Of a DNA stretch of 60,000 bases, positions 1 to 12,000 are shown one piece after another. The DNA is from Adiantum capillus-veneris (Eukaryota; Streptophyta; Polypodiopsida; Polypodiales; Pteridaceae), in the NCBI GenBank assembly GCA_014529385.2, contig CM043967.1:3440001-3500000 (forward strand), in the 5' to 3' direction. Position 1 is the first letter of the stretch. Every line of letters starts with the position of its first letter. The translations under genes and the position numbers were made by a program. The notes under the pieces are model-generated. The model was not told the DNA's origin, did not search any database, and saw only the letters and a program-made list of their open reading frames with translations.

Positions 1-571
1 CACTAGCTATGGTCACTAAGGAAGCTTTAGGGACCCACTTGTATGTTTTCTTCGTTACATTAGGATGAGTCTTGTCGGAAGTGATATGCATTGCTTGTAG
101 CATATTTAAGGGTACAGGCATTTCATCCCCCTCAGGTGTTACCCAGGTCGTCCCCCTATTTCCCCAAGTGTCTATGGTTGCTGCTAGGTGGACCCAATCC
201 ACATTGTCCGACTCAGTCATCCCAGGTAGGATATCCATATAAGGAGAATCTTGGCCAATGTCTGTATCCTTCTTACAAGTGTAACAATATTGTAGTGGGG
301 CCGAGTGAACTGTGGTGTCAGAGCGATGATCAATAATGGTTTTACTCCCTAAGAGGTGTACCTTACCAGTCACCAAATCCACTCTAAGAACAGAGTCTTG
401 GAATTGCAAATAGACATGATTTTTAGACCAATCATGAACCATTTGTGCTTCCCTCATGAATGGTCGTCCTAAAATCATTTCATATGACATAAGGTGTTTA
501 GAGAAATCCATTACAATGAACGTATGTCGTACCTTGTGTCCTAGAACTTTGATCTCAAGATCCTTGAGCAT

Positions 572-1071
572 CCCCATAGGTTTGGCTATGGTACCATTTG
601 CCATCTTTACCACAATGTTAGCAACACTGAGGCGGGGTTTTCCCATGGATTCCCAACAATCTTTTGTAACGATGCTAACTCCCGCACCACCATCAAGAAT
701 TCCCTTTATAGTTAATCCCTTGGTAGTGATGGGTAGGGTCGCATTAGACTCGTCGCCTTCAAAATACTGCCCTAATTCGTTAATGGGTACCTCGATCACA
801 GATTCGTGTCCATAGCCAAACCTATGGGACCCCATAGGTTTGGCTATGGTACCATTTGCCATCTTTACCACAATGTTAGCAACACTGAGGTGGGGTTTTC
901 CCATGGATTCCCAACAATCTTTTGTAACGATGCTAACTCCCGCACCATCATCAAGAATTCCCTTTATAGTTAATCCCTTGGTAGTGATGGGTAGGGTCGC
1001 ATTAGACTCGTCGCCTTCAAATTAATGCCCTAATTCGTTAATGGGTACCTCGATCACAGATTCGTGTCCAT
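572..1071. repeat. 242-bp direct duplication in the protease region, copy 1
   Basis: Bases 572-813 and 830-1071 are near-identical direct repeats at an offset of 258. The 16 bases between them (814-829) are the exact reverse complement of the first bases of the repeat unit. The duplication is also present in copy 2 (8671-9002, second unit truncated), so it predates the split of the copies. Confidence 0.9.
810..849. repeat. Perfect 40-bp palindrome at the duplication junction
   Basis: Two 19-base arms are perfect reverse complements separated by the dinucleotide AC. The left arm begins CCATAGCC and the right arm ends GGCTATGG. The palindrome lies exactly at the join of the two 242-bp units and recurs in copy 2 at 8909-8948. 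Confidence 0.95.
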
Positions 1072-4000
1072 CTAAGTCAAGTGATTGCACATGATTTTCC
1101 TCATCAATCATAATCGAGTCAGGCCTATTTGGTTGCGCAAACTGCGGTAATCCCGTTCGTAGCTCTCCGTTAAGGAATGCTCGAAGTGCAAGGAATAACT
1201 CAGGATCTCCATACAGCTTTGCTATGATCGTGGTTCGGACCTCAGAAGACATGAAGTCCACTAGTTTGGCAACATTCATTGGCGTTTTGCAGGGTGTAGG
1301 TCCTTGACTAGGAACTGGTGAGGATGGAATCTCATATTCCTCAATGGGATCAGGTATTCCTTCGTTAAACATCCTTTCCAACAAGAAAGGTGTATGCTCA
1401 CTTTCTGATGTCCCGCCCTCACTCCCTTCTTGGATGATACTAGATATGGCTAACGGTCTATGGTTCATGTGGGGTGGATGAACTTGCGTGGGAAACACTG
1501 TGTCATGAATTTTGACATGCATGGGTTCTGGTTCTAGTTTCCTTTGAGTCTCCTCCACTAAACCTCTTAGATGTTTCACCTGCTCAATCTCGTCTACTGG
1601 GTTTGGGTACGTCCCAATCTTCTTTTTACGATTCTTCCCTTTTTGCCCCTGCGGTTTAGCTTGGGGGTCTTGGATTGGATTTGGAAACACTTGTGGTGTT
1701 TTCAGAGGCTCTTTATGGTTTTTTCTTATTCGGTTTTCATTTGGTTCCATGTTACGGTTTTCTTGGTCGGTCTTTCCCTTTGTGGTATTGGTTCTAGTCT
1801 CCATTGTCTCGATTGAATCTGAATCATCCTCGAGGTCATTCATATACACGGGGTCATCTCCTGTTCCTATGTTTGTTTTGGAACTTGGCTTTGAATTTTC
1901 CGTATTTTGCGACCTCTTCCTTCGTGTCTTCTTGTTCTTTGCTTGGATAATTGACACGGTATCTCTCTCTTCGAGGATATGGCCTGGCCCTTGAAGCATG
2001 GACCGTGTAATCGCATAAGCGGGTGCGACGGGTGGTATTGGCGATGTCACACTAGCAATTTCGACCAAATTTAGGGGTGTGATTTTAGGCGCATTGGGCA
2101 ATCAAGTGATCTATGCCACAACGATTACATGTGAGTATTGGCATTGCAGACGTGCTCCCTTGATTCATTTGCATCTGTGCAGCATTCTATTGCAGACTAA
2201 TAGGGCACTCCGCTGCCCGATGTGGTCCACCACACTCGTAGCATTGAAGAGGTGGCCTCCTAGACTGGGTGTTGATATTTTGACCTCTGAATGCGAGAGC
2301 AGCAGCTTGATAAACCGGCTTGACTTGCCCCCAACAATCTTCCATGTAGTATATAGGACACTCTTCCAATGTATCAAGTCCGTAGGCAATACTAGTGTCT
2401 ATTTCCTCCTCCCACCCATTTGCATAAGCAGTAGATGGCTCGCAACCCACTTGGTTCATAGGGGCGACTCTTGGATGCAGGGGCTGCGGTCCTAGCACAG
2501 GAGGTGCTAGCGGTGTAGCTTGTACAACATTTTGAGATCTAGGGACCATGTGTTGCGGTAGTTGCTCAACAGGTGGAGCAGGCATCAATACAGGAGCTCG
2601 AGGTGCATCCGTCCAGGCTACAGGTGGTCTATTTGCCATCATACGTTTGATCATTAAACAATCCTTAGCTTGGTGACCATACCTACCACATGCGTTGCAA
2701 GTTCCATTAAATTTTACTCTAAACGTAGGGCACTCACTAGTGCTATGTGGACCTAAGCAAATGGAACACTATTGTTGCTCCCTTCTTGGATACATGTGAC
2801 TATTTTGAGGGGGTCGATTATCCTTAAGAGACTCTTGGATTGCCTTGGTGAGGTCTATCAAGAATGTCTCAAATACCTTTGGCTCATTGGCAATGGGCTT
2901 TGCAGTCATGGGTTCATACTCAATGGCTTGTGAGCTAGTGGATCTCGTGTCAGTAGACACCCTCATGCCTGCTATCATCAAGTTTTCCTCTATTTGGATT
3001 GCATTGGCAGTGACATCTTCCCAGGTTGTGATACCTCTAATCACTAGTCCATTATAGATTCCTTCATTCCTCAACCCTCGAATGAATCGATCAAGCAGTT
3101 GGTTATTGTTGAAGCGCTCATTTACAGGGCAGCGAGAGTTTAAGTGCTTTAGACGACTAATGAAGTCCCTTACTGACTCTCCTTCCTTACGTTCGGCCTT
3201 CTGCAGCTGAGATGCTACACCCCAAAGCACACCTTCTCGTATGTACTCCTTTAGAAACAACCTTCGAAGGGTAGGGTAGATTGTTTTCTCGTCCACCCTT
3301 AGGGTTCTATACCAATCTCCAGCCTTCCCACTTAATGGCAATCTTAAGGCATTGCACTTATGTAGTTCGTTGCGTTCCCCTAAGGAATCACATACTTGTT
3401 CAAAAACTTCAATGTGTTTTCTAGCATCTTCGTCCCCATTGAATTTTTGCGTCAGTTTGGCAATTTGTAATGACTTACTTCTAGGCTCTCTATCAGATGC
3501 ATGACGCATATTTTCCGCGATCGATCGACCTATGGTTTGAGCAAACGCTGCCAAGTCACCTATGTGAGGAGGCAGGGCCGCTGGAGGTACTCTTGGAATC
3601 ATATGTGGGAGAGGGATGGGTACCGGTCTTGGCATATGTGTGGATGATGCAGGATATGGAACATAACCGGGCATAGGTCCACTCGGATAAGGGCTAGGGA
3701 GCGGCACTCGAGGAGCATAAACAAGTGGTACAATTGGAGGTGTGGGGGCCATGTGTGCATAAGGGGCTAGAGGCACATACGGTCGAGGCCCCATATTAGG
3801 TACTACGACACTAGGTAGTGGCACTGCGCTAACCGTAGATGTCATCGGTACATTCTCTGTCAGGCTTATCCCTGGAGTGAGCACTGTGTTTTCCTTAATA
3901 GAGGGTTGAGCCAAGTTAGGGAAGCTAAAGTTGTCGCTCGGAGGCTCAGATTGCATAGAGACCCCAGGTGAAATGACGTAAGATGGGTCCATGGGGCTCA

Positions 4001-4823
4001 TTAGAGGAGTCTCCATTTGTGATAGAGTAGGCTGTTGAGCCTTGCTCGTATCCAAAAATCTCATGGGGCCAGCTGAGAGTATATTTATCCCTCGGTTTTG
4101 CCTTTCTGATTGAATAATGCCATGGATAACATTACAGATCATTTTCTGTTGATCTTCAATGCTCGTGGCACTAGAGGTGGATTGTACAATCTCTATCCAT
4201 CCTACATGGTAGGCGTGGCCAGAGTGTAGATCCGTCAACACCTCAGTGTGGAGGTCGTATGTCCAATGATCGTTAATGAACAATCCTTCTAGAGTCGACG
4301 TGTTAACGGTTTCTTGTGAGGTAGAAGCAATGTTGCTCCCCGTGGTTTTACTTGTCAGCAACGGTACTCTAGAGGGAACTTCTGAAGGAGGTAGCTCAAT
4401 AGGGCCTTCTTGGTAAGAAGTTGGCAGGATATCCACATGGACACTCTTTGGGGGTGTGGGGTCCACGTGCGATGTGAAAGGAGAGTCCACTTCCCCACCC
4501 CCTTCATGTGCTTCATTTGCATCAGGTTCCGAGCGAGTAGCTCTACCTAATGTTTCCATGAAACGGCTAAACATACTAGTACTAGGCTGTGGAGCTTCGG
4601 GAGGTGCATGGCCTTCTCTCTCAATGTTTTGGGTAGGGTATGCTTCCATGATTTCTGAGTCGGAGGAGGAATCACTAGCGGCTATTTTAGGGTCTTGGGT
4701 GGTGCTACCTTGTGTCCCCGCTGAGGGTCTAGAGCCTATCGTGGATGGGTAATGGGTGTCCGTATGAACAGAGGCACCCTCAATATGCTCGTGTTCTAGC
4801 ACCCGCCCAGAGCGTAAGTGCAT
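1072..4823 (-). pseudogene. Gag of the gag-only element, copy 1 (decayed)
   Basis: The start at 4823 (MHLRSGRVLEHEH) matches copy 2. The first open block runs 4823-2769 and includes a Pro/Ser-rich N-terminal half and the retrotransposon gag domain (around KHIEVFEQVCDSLG and GDWYRTLRVDEKT). Compared with copy 2, three lesions break the frame: a Trp-to-stop change at the first zinc knuckle (about 2770), a stop after CPISLQ (about 2185), and a 17-bp deletion between short direct repeats near 2098 that shifts frame. The last block (2101-1022) is Lys/Asn-rich, like the same part of copy 2. Copy 1 keeps 644 bp (904-1547) that copy 2 has lost. The role would be virus-like particle assembly and RNA binding. 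Confidence 0.85.
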
Positions 4824-5737
4824 GTGCTTTTGATACCCTAAGGTGTCAAAAAGTTGCTCTAGGAGGCCTTGTGACTAGTTTTTTGCGTGTTCTTTGTTTG
4901 TTTTTTTCCTAAATTTTTTAGAGCATGTCGTGGAATGGGCCGTGTGATAGCTCGGAATGAGTGTATCGCTAGGAGGGACGCGCTGTGCTTTACAGCCCAC
5001 CGTTTGGTTCTATTTTGCTCCAGAAAAGCTCGAAACAGTCTTTTCCTAGCTGGGGAACTAGGCTCCAAATAGCAAGTCTAAGGGTGCAAGTGGGAAGAGA
5101 AGGGAGGAGAGTGGAGGACTTGTCCCACATGCTCTCATTCCCTCTTGAGGGGGTAGGGTATATATATAAGAGTGAGTCTAGTATATATCATAAGACTGAG
5201 GACTGAGGCCTGGGCCTGGGCTTGGGCTTGGGGAAACGATCCCGATGTAACTTTTATACAAATCAACCCGTCCGTTTTTATAAGTCACGTTTTTTATTTT
5301 CGAAAAATTTAACCTCCCCCTCACTCACGTTTTTTATTTTCAAAAAATTTAACTTACTGTCTCGCCTTCCTACTGACCTGCTAATCAGTGGTTCACCTAA
5401 TTACTAACCTACTTAATTAACTAACTGTGCGCCTAACTGTGCACAAACCAGGAAATACAGAAATTTGAAACTTGACAGAACTGTGCAGTGCAGACCAGAA
5501 AATGCAAAAAAACGCAAGAAATGCTAACTGTGTGCAAACAGAAAAACAGAATTTTGCTAACTGTCTAACTAATACTAAATGTACGCAGCAGAAAAACAGA
5601 AAATGCAAACTGTGCGCAATAGAAAAACAGAATTAACAACTTGCAGAAAAAATACGCCTTCCTCTCCCTCTTCTTTCCTACTGCAAACCACTCATACAAG
5701 AAGCACAAAGTGCCTCTTGGGCTTAGTGCAGGGCTAT
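4824..5737 (-). other. 5' leader of copy 1 (untranslated region)
   Basis: This is the transcribed leader between the PBS and the gag ATG. It holds a sense-strand upstream ORF of 69 codons (5068-4859; MEPSSPARKRLFRAF...), rich in Arg and Lys and ending 35 bp before gag. It also has a short TGGGCT-type hexamer repeat near 5207-5233 and many short A-rich and C-rich stretches. The same leader occurs in copy 2 with different hexamer numbers. I see no other gene in it. Confidence 0.6.
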
Positions 5738-5755
5738 TCCCCGACAGCGGCGCCA
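5738..5755 (-). promoter_or_regulatory. Primer-binding site, tRNA-Asp type (copy 1)
   Basis: On the minus strand this reads TGGCGCCGCTGTCGGGG, a two-mismatch version of the complement of the plant tRNA-Asp 3' end. It is separated from the LTR end (TGTAC... on the plus strand at 5760) by four bases. Minus-strand DNA synthesis would be primed here. Confidence 0.8.
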
Positions 5756-6005
5756 AAAATGTACGCTCCTTGCCGCACTGTCGAAGCAAGGGACTTGCCA
5801 ATACACCGTGTGCAAGCCACAAATGGCTCCAAGCACACAACAAGCCTAAACTAGCAAGCTCAAGAGAGCAAAGGGTGTGTCAGTCACCGCTCTACGCTCG
5901 CCTTCGTGGTGGATTCCTCGCCGCGATGAAGAAGAAGCTGCAGTCGTGTCGCGCTCAACCGCTTCGCCGCCGTCGTGCCTTCGTAATGCTCGATCGCACA
6001 CACAC

Positions 6006-6009
6006 TCTC

Positions 6010-6049
<40 letters not shown>
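6006..6049. repeat. (CT)n(CA)n compound microsatellite inside the LTR
   Basis: A CT run passes directly into a CA run. The homologous tract in the truncated LTR (13495-13547) is longer. The tract lies about 100 bp downstream (minus strand) of the TATA-like box, so it would be in the transcribed R/U5 region. Confidence 0.9.
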
Positions 6050-6145
6050 GAGGAGGTGAAGAAGAAGAAGATGGAGATGGAGATGGAGCAAGAGCACTCT
6101 TTTATTGCACAAATGAGAGAATGAGTAAAAATTAGGTTTAGTTGG

Positions 6146-6153
6146 CTTTTATA
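6146..6153 (-). promoter_or_regulatory. Candidate TATA box of the LTR promoter
   Basis: The minus strand reads CATATAAAAGCC in the LTR, about 390 bp before the PBS. It is retained in the truncated LTR at 13644-13651. The placement suits an RNA polymerase II retrotransposon promoter; it is untested. Confidence 0.5.
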
Positions 6154-7479
6154 TGAGCTCACCCCATTCACACTTGGGCGCCCATGCTTAGCCAACTAAT
6201 CCCTTGAATGTCCCAGTTAGAGTGCGCCTCTCATCGGCGATCACTCTTACCCTTTTCCTATTGGTCCGACAAGCCCGGTACCTGACTCTACCAAATACAT
6301 AATACACGTCCGTCGTAGGTGATGGGGTGAGGGTTCGAGGACTGACTAGAGGCTATACCTAGAAGACTTTGTAGTTAAGCTACGATAAAAGGAATTTGTC
6401 ATGAAATCATCGCCTGACTGATTACCTTTTCGTTGACCCCCCAAAGTCTTTTCACATTGATTCAATTATGATGTGTTGGCTTATTTTGTATGCCTTGGGT
6501 TTTTTGCTTTTCAAGGAAAAGCGCCCACACTGGGAACCTCTAGGGCTCTAGTACCATAGGCGATACATGTGAGTGAAGTACCAATTTAAGCAGGGATTTC
6601 TCTTCCAGCTTAAAATTTTACATTGTGGCACTTTGATTTTTTGTTTGTTCATTTTCAGCATTTTAATTTTGTAATTTTGGGGGGTCATATAACACTGTTA
6701 CCCTCCCCAGGCTCATCACATTAGTAAACTCCCTTTATAATACTTAAGCTAAAGGTCAATAGGGTTAAGCCCACTAGAAAGCCCTAGTACATTTCATACA
6801 ATGCTGCCAAATCGGATTAAGAACCTAAGTAACCATTGCTTATTAGGAAGGCATTCCCCATGGTATTAAGAGAAGATTTCTAATACCTAGCTTGGTCAAA
6901 CTAGCTTAGTCGGACTGCTTGATTTTTAAACCTAGACAAGTGATGATGACAAAACATTACATTGAATTAAATGTTTGATACTAAGCCAATGCACTGAATA
7001 TTATGCTACCAATCACAATCAAAGCAGACAAACATGGATGCAAAAAGATAAGGGCAATGCTAATGTACATAAAACACCTGTTTGTGTTGATGGTCGCGCT
7101 TGATTTGAAGTGTGAACGAGAGAAAGGTTCCATGAAGGTCCAAATCCTATCAATAGCAACACGCTCCTGTACACACTATGAAACACAAACAATACCTCTA
7201 GGAGGCACATCAGTGGGAAAAGAGAACTTTGCTAATCACTCAACTCTAAAACAGTCATGACATAGGTTTCTGTTTCAGTGTACCGGATGTAAATGTGTAG
7301 GTCCGAGTCAATGTTTTGACTTTTATTGCGCATACTCGTTTGCTAATTACTCTTGCTCTTTATTTTTTTGTTTTTTGTGAGTATAAAGCTTTATATGTAC
7401 ATTCCCTAAGATTGGGAGATATAGAGGTCAGGGAGAAAGGTTGAGAGGGGAGCGAGTGAATGATGGATGTCCACAAACA

Positions 7480-7493
7480 CTCCCCCCTTCCTT
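7480..7493 (-). promoter_or_regulatory. Polypurine tract of copy 2
   Basis: The minus strand reads AAGGAAGGGGGGAG immediately before the TG of the central LTR. It lies seven bases after the protease stop codon at 7501. This is the plus-strand DNA primer site and fixes one edge of the LTR. Confidence 0.75.
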
Positions 7494-7500
7494 GGGTAGA

Positions 7501-9002
7501 TCATACCGTTTGAAATGAGCTTGTCACCCTTTGAAACCAATTGTTCCAGTTGGTAATAGGTGAGGATTTTTGCCAGTAGTTTTCTATTACCCTAGGTGCC
7601 TCGTCAAGTTGCAACGGTGGTAAGGTACTCTCCCATGATCGAACTTGAAGTGGTTCATCAGGTGATTCTTGAACACTGGGAGGTGTGGATTCTTTTGTAG
7701 CTTCATGGAGGCCCACTACTATAGATGGAGGCTGTGTAGAAGCTTTTACCTCTATGGATGTATTACATGATGAGCTAGAATCTTCATGGGACTCCCCCAT
7801 TCCTGAGCTAGGTGGAACAAATCGTTCTTTCTTTGGTACCCAAACTAGCTCGGGAGCGGGTGTGTAGCATTCTGTGATTTTTTTCTTTCCACGATCATTG
7901 ATTCGTTTTGGAGCTACGGGATTGGGCTCACTTGGGTCAGGTGATAGGTAAGAGCACAATCTACGTTTTGGCACCCAGATTTGATCATTTCCTTGATAGT
8001 AGCCTTGGGCTTCCAATAGTCGTTTAGGGATCAATCGCAACATTTTCTTACTTTTCTTGGAGCGAGTGGTACGTTTCTTACAAGGCTTCTGTTTTTTAGC
8101 ACTAGCTATGGTCACTAAGGAAGCTTTAGGGACCCACTTGTATGTTTTCTTCGTTACATTAGGATGAGTCTTGTCGGAAGCGATATGCATTGCTTGTAGC
8201 ATATTTAAGGGTACAGGCATTTCATCCCCCTCAGGTGTTACCCAGGTCGTCCCCCTATTTCCCCAAGTGTCTATGGTTGCTGCTAGGTGGACCCAATCCA
8301 CATTGTCCGACTCAGTCATCCCAGGTAGGATATCCATATAAGGAGAATCTTGGCCAATGTCTGTATCCTTCTTACAAGTGTAACAATATTGTAGTGGGGC
8401 CGAGTGAACTGTGGTGTCAGAGCGATGATCAATAATGGTTTTACTCCCTAAGAGGTGTACCTTACCAGTCACCAAATCTACTCTAAGGACAGAGTCTTGG
8501 AATTGCAAATAGACATGATTTTTAGACCAATCATGAACCATTTGTGCTTCCCTCATGAATGGTCGTCCTAAAATCATTTCATATGACATAAGGTGTTTAG
8601 AGAAATCCATTACAATGAACGTATGTCGTACCTTGTGTCCTAGAACTTTGATCTCAAGATCCTTGAGCATCCCCATAGGTTTGGCTATGGTACCATTTGC
8701 CATCTTTACCACAATGTTAGCAACACTGAGGCGGGGTTTTCCCATGGATTTCCAACAATCTTTTGTAACGATGCTAACTCCCGCACCACCATCAAGAATT
8801 CCCTTTATAGTTAATCCCTTGGTAGTGATGGGTAGGGTCGCATTAGACTCGTCGCCTTCAAAATACTGCCCTAATTCGTTAATGGGTACCTCGATCACAG
8901 ATTCGTGTCCATAGCCAAACCTATGGGACCCCATAGGTTTGGCTATGGTACCATTTGCCATCTTTACCACAATGTTAGCAACACTGAGGTGGGGTTTTCC
9001 CA
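7501..9002 (-). CDS. Retropepsin-like protease and C-terminal tail, copy 2
   Basis: An open frame of about 500 codons holds the protease-like domain. The first duplicated peptide MGKP(H/R)LSVANIVVKMANG occurs twice; the active-site motif LDGGAGVS and the partner motif ILGRPFMRE follow, then a Lys/Pro/Ser-rich tail of about 300 residues with three WVP-type repeats (KWVPKAS, IWVPKRR, VWVPKKE). It ends at a stop just before the PPT, where an autonomous element would carry RT. It is out of frame with gag because of the deletion at 9002-9007, so the given start is only the first ATG and probably not a real initiator. The DGG motif keeps the catalytic Asp. Confidence 0.65.
8671..9002. repeat. Same protease duplication and palindrome in copy 2, second unit truncated
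   Basis: Unit A is 8671-8912. Unit B starts at 8929 and stops at 9002. The 40-bp perfect palindrome is at 8909-8948. Relative to copy 1, the 644 bp between the truncated unit and 9007 are missing, and four bases (CAAT) that match neither side fill the join. Confidence 0.85.
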
Positions 9003-12000
9003 CAATGTCTCCTCCACTAAATCTCTTAGATGTTTCACCTGTTCAATCTCGTCTACTGGGTTTGGGTACGTCCCAATCTTCTTTTTACGATTCTTCCCTT
9101 TTTGCCCCTGCGGTTTATCTTGGGGGTCTTGGATTGGATTTGGAAACACTTGTGGTGTTTTCAGAGGCTCTTTATGGTTTTCTCTTATTCGGTTTTCATT
9201 TGGTTCCATGTTACGGTTTTCTTGGTCGGTCTTTCCCTTTGTGGTATTGGTTCTAGTCTCCATTGTCTCGACTGAATCTGAATCATCCTCAAGGTCATTC
9301 ATATACACGGGGTCATCTCCTGTTCCTATGTTTGTCTTGGAACTTGGCTTTGAATTTCCCGTATTCTGCGACCTCTTCCTTCGTGTCTTCTTTTTCTTTG
9401 CTTGGATAACTAACGCGGTATCTCTCTCTTCGAGGATATGGCCTGGCCCTTGAAGCATGGACCGTGTAATCGCATAAGCGGGTGCGACGGGTGGTATTGG
9501 CGATGTCACACTAGCAATTTCGACCAAATTTAGGGGTGTGATTTTAGGTGCATTTGGGTTATAGGGGCATTGGGCAATCAAGTGATCTATGCCACAACGA
9601 TTACAGGTGAGTATTCGCATTGCAGACGAGCTCCCTTGATTCATTTGCATCTGTGCAGCATTCTTTTGCAGCCTAATAGGGCACTCCGCTACCCGATGCG
9701 GTCCACCACACTCGTAGCATTGAAGAGGTGGCCTCCTAGCCTGGGTGTTGATATTTTGACCTCTGGATGCGAGAGCAGCAGCTTGATAAACCGGTTTGAC
9801 TTGTCCCCAACAATCTTCCATGTAGTATATAGGACACTCTTGCAATGTATCAAGTCCGTAGGCAATACTAGTGTCTATTTCCTCCTCACAGCCATCTGCA
9901 TAAGCAGTAGATGGCTCGCAACCCACTTGGTTCATAGGGGCGACTCTTGGATGCAGGGGCTGCGGTCCTAGCACAGGAGGTGCTAGCAGTGTAGCTTGTA
10001 CAACATTTTGAGATCTAGGGACCATGTGTTGCGGTAGTTTCTCAACAGGTGGAGCAGGCATCAATACAGGAGCTCGAGGCGCATCCGTCCAGGCTACAGG
10101 TGGTCTATTTGCCATCATACGTTTGATCATTAAACAATCCTTAGCTTGGTGACCATACCTACCACATGCGTTGCAAGTTCCATTAAATTTTACTCTAAAC
10201 GTAGGGCACTCACTAGTGCTATGTGGACCTAAGCAAATGGAACACCACTGTTGCTCCCTTCTTGGATACATGTGACTATTTTGAGGGGGTCGATTATCCT
10301 TAAGAGACTCTTGGATTGCCTTGGTGAGGTCTGTCAAGAATGTCTCAAATACCTTTGGCTCATTGGCAATGGGCTTTGCAGTCATGGGTTTATACTCAAT
10401 GGCTTGTGAGCTAGTGGATCTCGTGTCAGTAGACACCCTCATGCCTGCTATCATCAAGTTGTCCTCTAATTGGATTGCATTGGCAGTGACATCTTCCCAG
10501 GTTGTGATACCTCTAATCACTAGTCCATTATAGATTCCTTCATTCCTCAACCCTCGAATGAATCGATCAAGCAGTTGGTTATTGTTGAAGCGCTCATTTA
10601 CAGGGCAGCGAGAGTTTAAGTGCTTTAGACGACTAATGAAGTCCCTTACTGACTCTCCTTCCTTACGTTCGGCCTTCTGTAGCTGAGATGCTACACCCCA
10701 AAGCACACCTTCTCGTATGTACTCCTTTAGAAACAACCTTCGAAGGGTAGGGTGGATTGTTTTCTCGTCCACCCTTAGGGTTCTATACCAATCTCCAGCC
10801 TTCCCACTTAATGTCAAGCTTAAGGCATTGCACTTATGTAGTTCGTTGCGTTCCCCTAAGGAATCACATACTTGTTCAAACACTTCAATGTGTTTTCTAG
10901 CATCTTCGTCCCCATTGAATTTTTGCGTCAGTTTGGCAATTTGTACTGCCTTACTTCTAGGCTCTCTATCAGATGCATGACGTATATTTTCCGCGATAGA
11001 TCGACCTATGGTTTGAGCAAACACTGCCAAGTCACCTATGTGAGGAGGCAGGGCCAGTGGAGGTACTCTTGGAATCATATGTGGGAGAGGGGCGGGTACC
11101 GGTCTTGGCATATGTGTGGATGATGCAGGATATGGAACATAACCGAGCATAGGTCCACTCGGATAAGGGCTAGGGAGCGGCACTCGAGGAGCATAAACAA
11201 GTGGTACAATTGGAGGTGTGGGGGCCATGTGTGCACAAGGGGCTAGAGGCACATACGGTCGAGGCCCCATATTAGGTACTACGACACTAGGTAGTGGCAC
11301 TGCGCTAACCGTAGATGTCATCGGTACATTCTCTGTCAGGCTTATCCCTGGAGTGAGCATTGTGTTTTCCTTAATAGAGGGTTGAGCCAAGTTAGGGAAG
11401 CTAAAGTTGTTGCTCGGAGGCTCTGATTGCATAGAGACCCCAGGTGAAATGACGTAAGATGGGACCATGGGACTCATTAGAGGAGTCTCCATTTGTGATA
11501 GAGTGGGCTGTTGAGCCTTGCTCGTATCCAGAAATCTCATGGGGCCAGTTGAGAGTATATTTATCCCTCGGTTTTGCCTTTCCGATTGAATAATGCCATG
11601 GATAACATTACAGATCATTTTCTGTTGATCTTCGATGCTCGTGGCACTAGAGGTGGATTGTACAATCTCTATCCATCCTACATGGTAGGCGTGGCCAAAG
11701 TGTAGATCCGTCAACACCTCAGTGTCGAGGTCGTATGTCCAATGATCATTAATGAATAATCCTTCTAGAGTCGACGTGTTAACGGTTTCTTGTGAGGTAG
11801 AAGCAATGTTGCTCCCCGTGGTTTTACTTGTCACCAACGGTACTCTAGAGGGAACTTCTGAAGGAGGTAGCTCAACAGGGCCTTCTTGGTAAGAAGTTGG
11901 CAGGATATCCACATGGACACTCTTTGGGGGTGTGGGGTCCACGTGCGATGTGAAAGGAGAGTCCACTTCCCCACCCCCTTCGTGTGCTTCATTTGCATCA

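Larger units (their letters stand above)
1..1071 (-). pseudogene. Retropepsin-like protease region of copy 1, partial, with internal duplication
   Basis: This corresponds to 8100-9002 of copy 2. It encodes the aspartic-protease-like segment with active-site context LDGGAGVS and the downstream ILGRPFM motif of Ty3/gypsy proteases. DGG in place of DSG or DTG is a variant I recall from plant gag-protease proteins. The segment is cut by the window edge. A 242-bp stretch is present twice (572-813 and 830-1071). The second unit carries a stop just after the peptide PINELGH, at about 1022-1024, so gag and protease cannot be read through. The role in an active element would be Gag maturation. Confidence 0.7.
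5760..7479 (-). repeat. Shared central LTR (3' of copy 2, 5' of copy 1), about 1.72 kb
   Basis: On the minus strand the LTR begins TGTTTGTGG right after a polypurine tract and ends GCGTACA four bases before the PBS, giving the usual TG...CA ends. Its lower part (5760-6335) matches the truncated LTR at 13250-13846. The upper part (6336-7479) has no second copy in the window, so its status as LTR rests on the PPT and PBS flanks only. It could instead include inserted sequence. About 900 bp (6340-7260) show no coding signal. Confidence 0.6.

Noticed and set aside
1571-1994. Hydrophobic plus-strand ORFs resembling membrane proteins
   Set aside because: They are antisense shadows of the Lys/Asn-rich Gag C-terminus.
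4985-5206. 73-codon plus-strand ORF repeated at 12460-12681
   Set aside because: Antisense to the element and repeated only because the leaders are copies.
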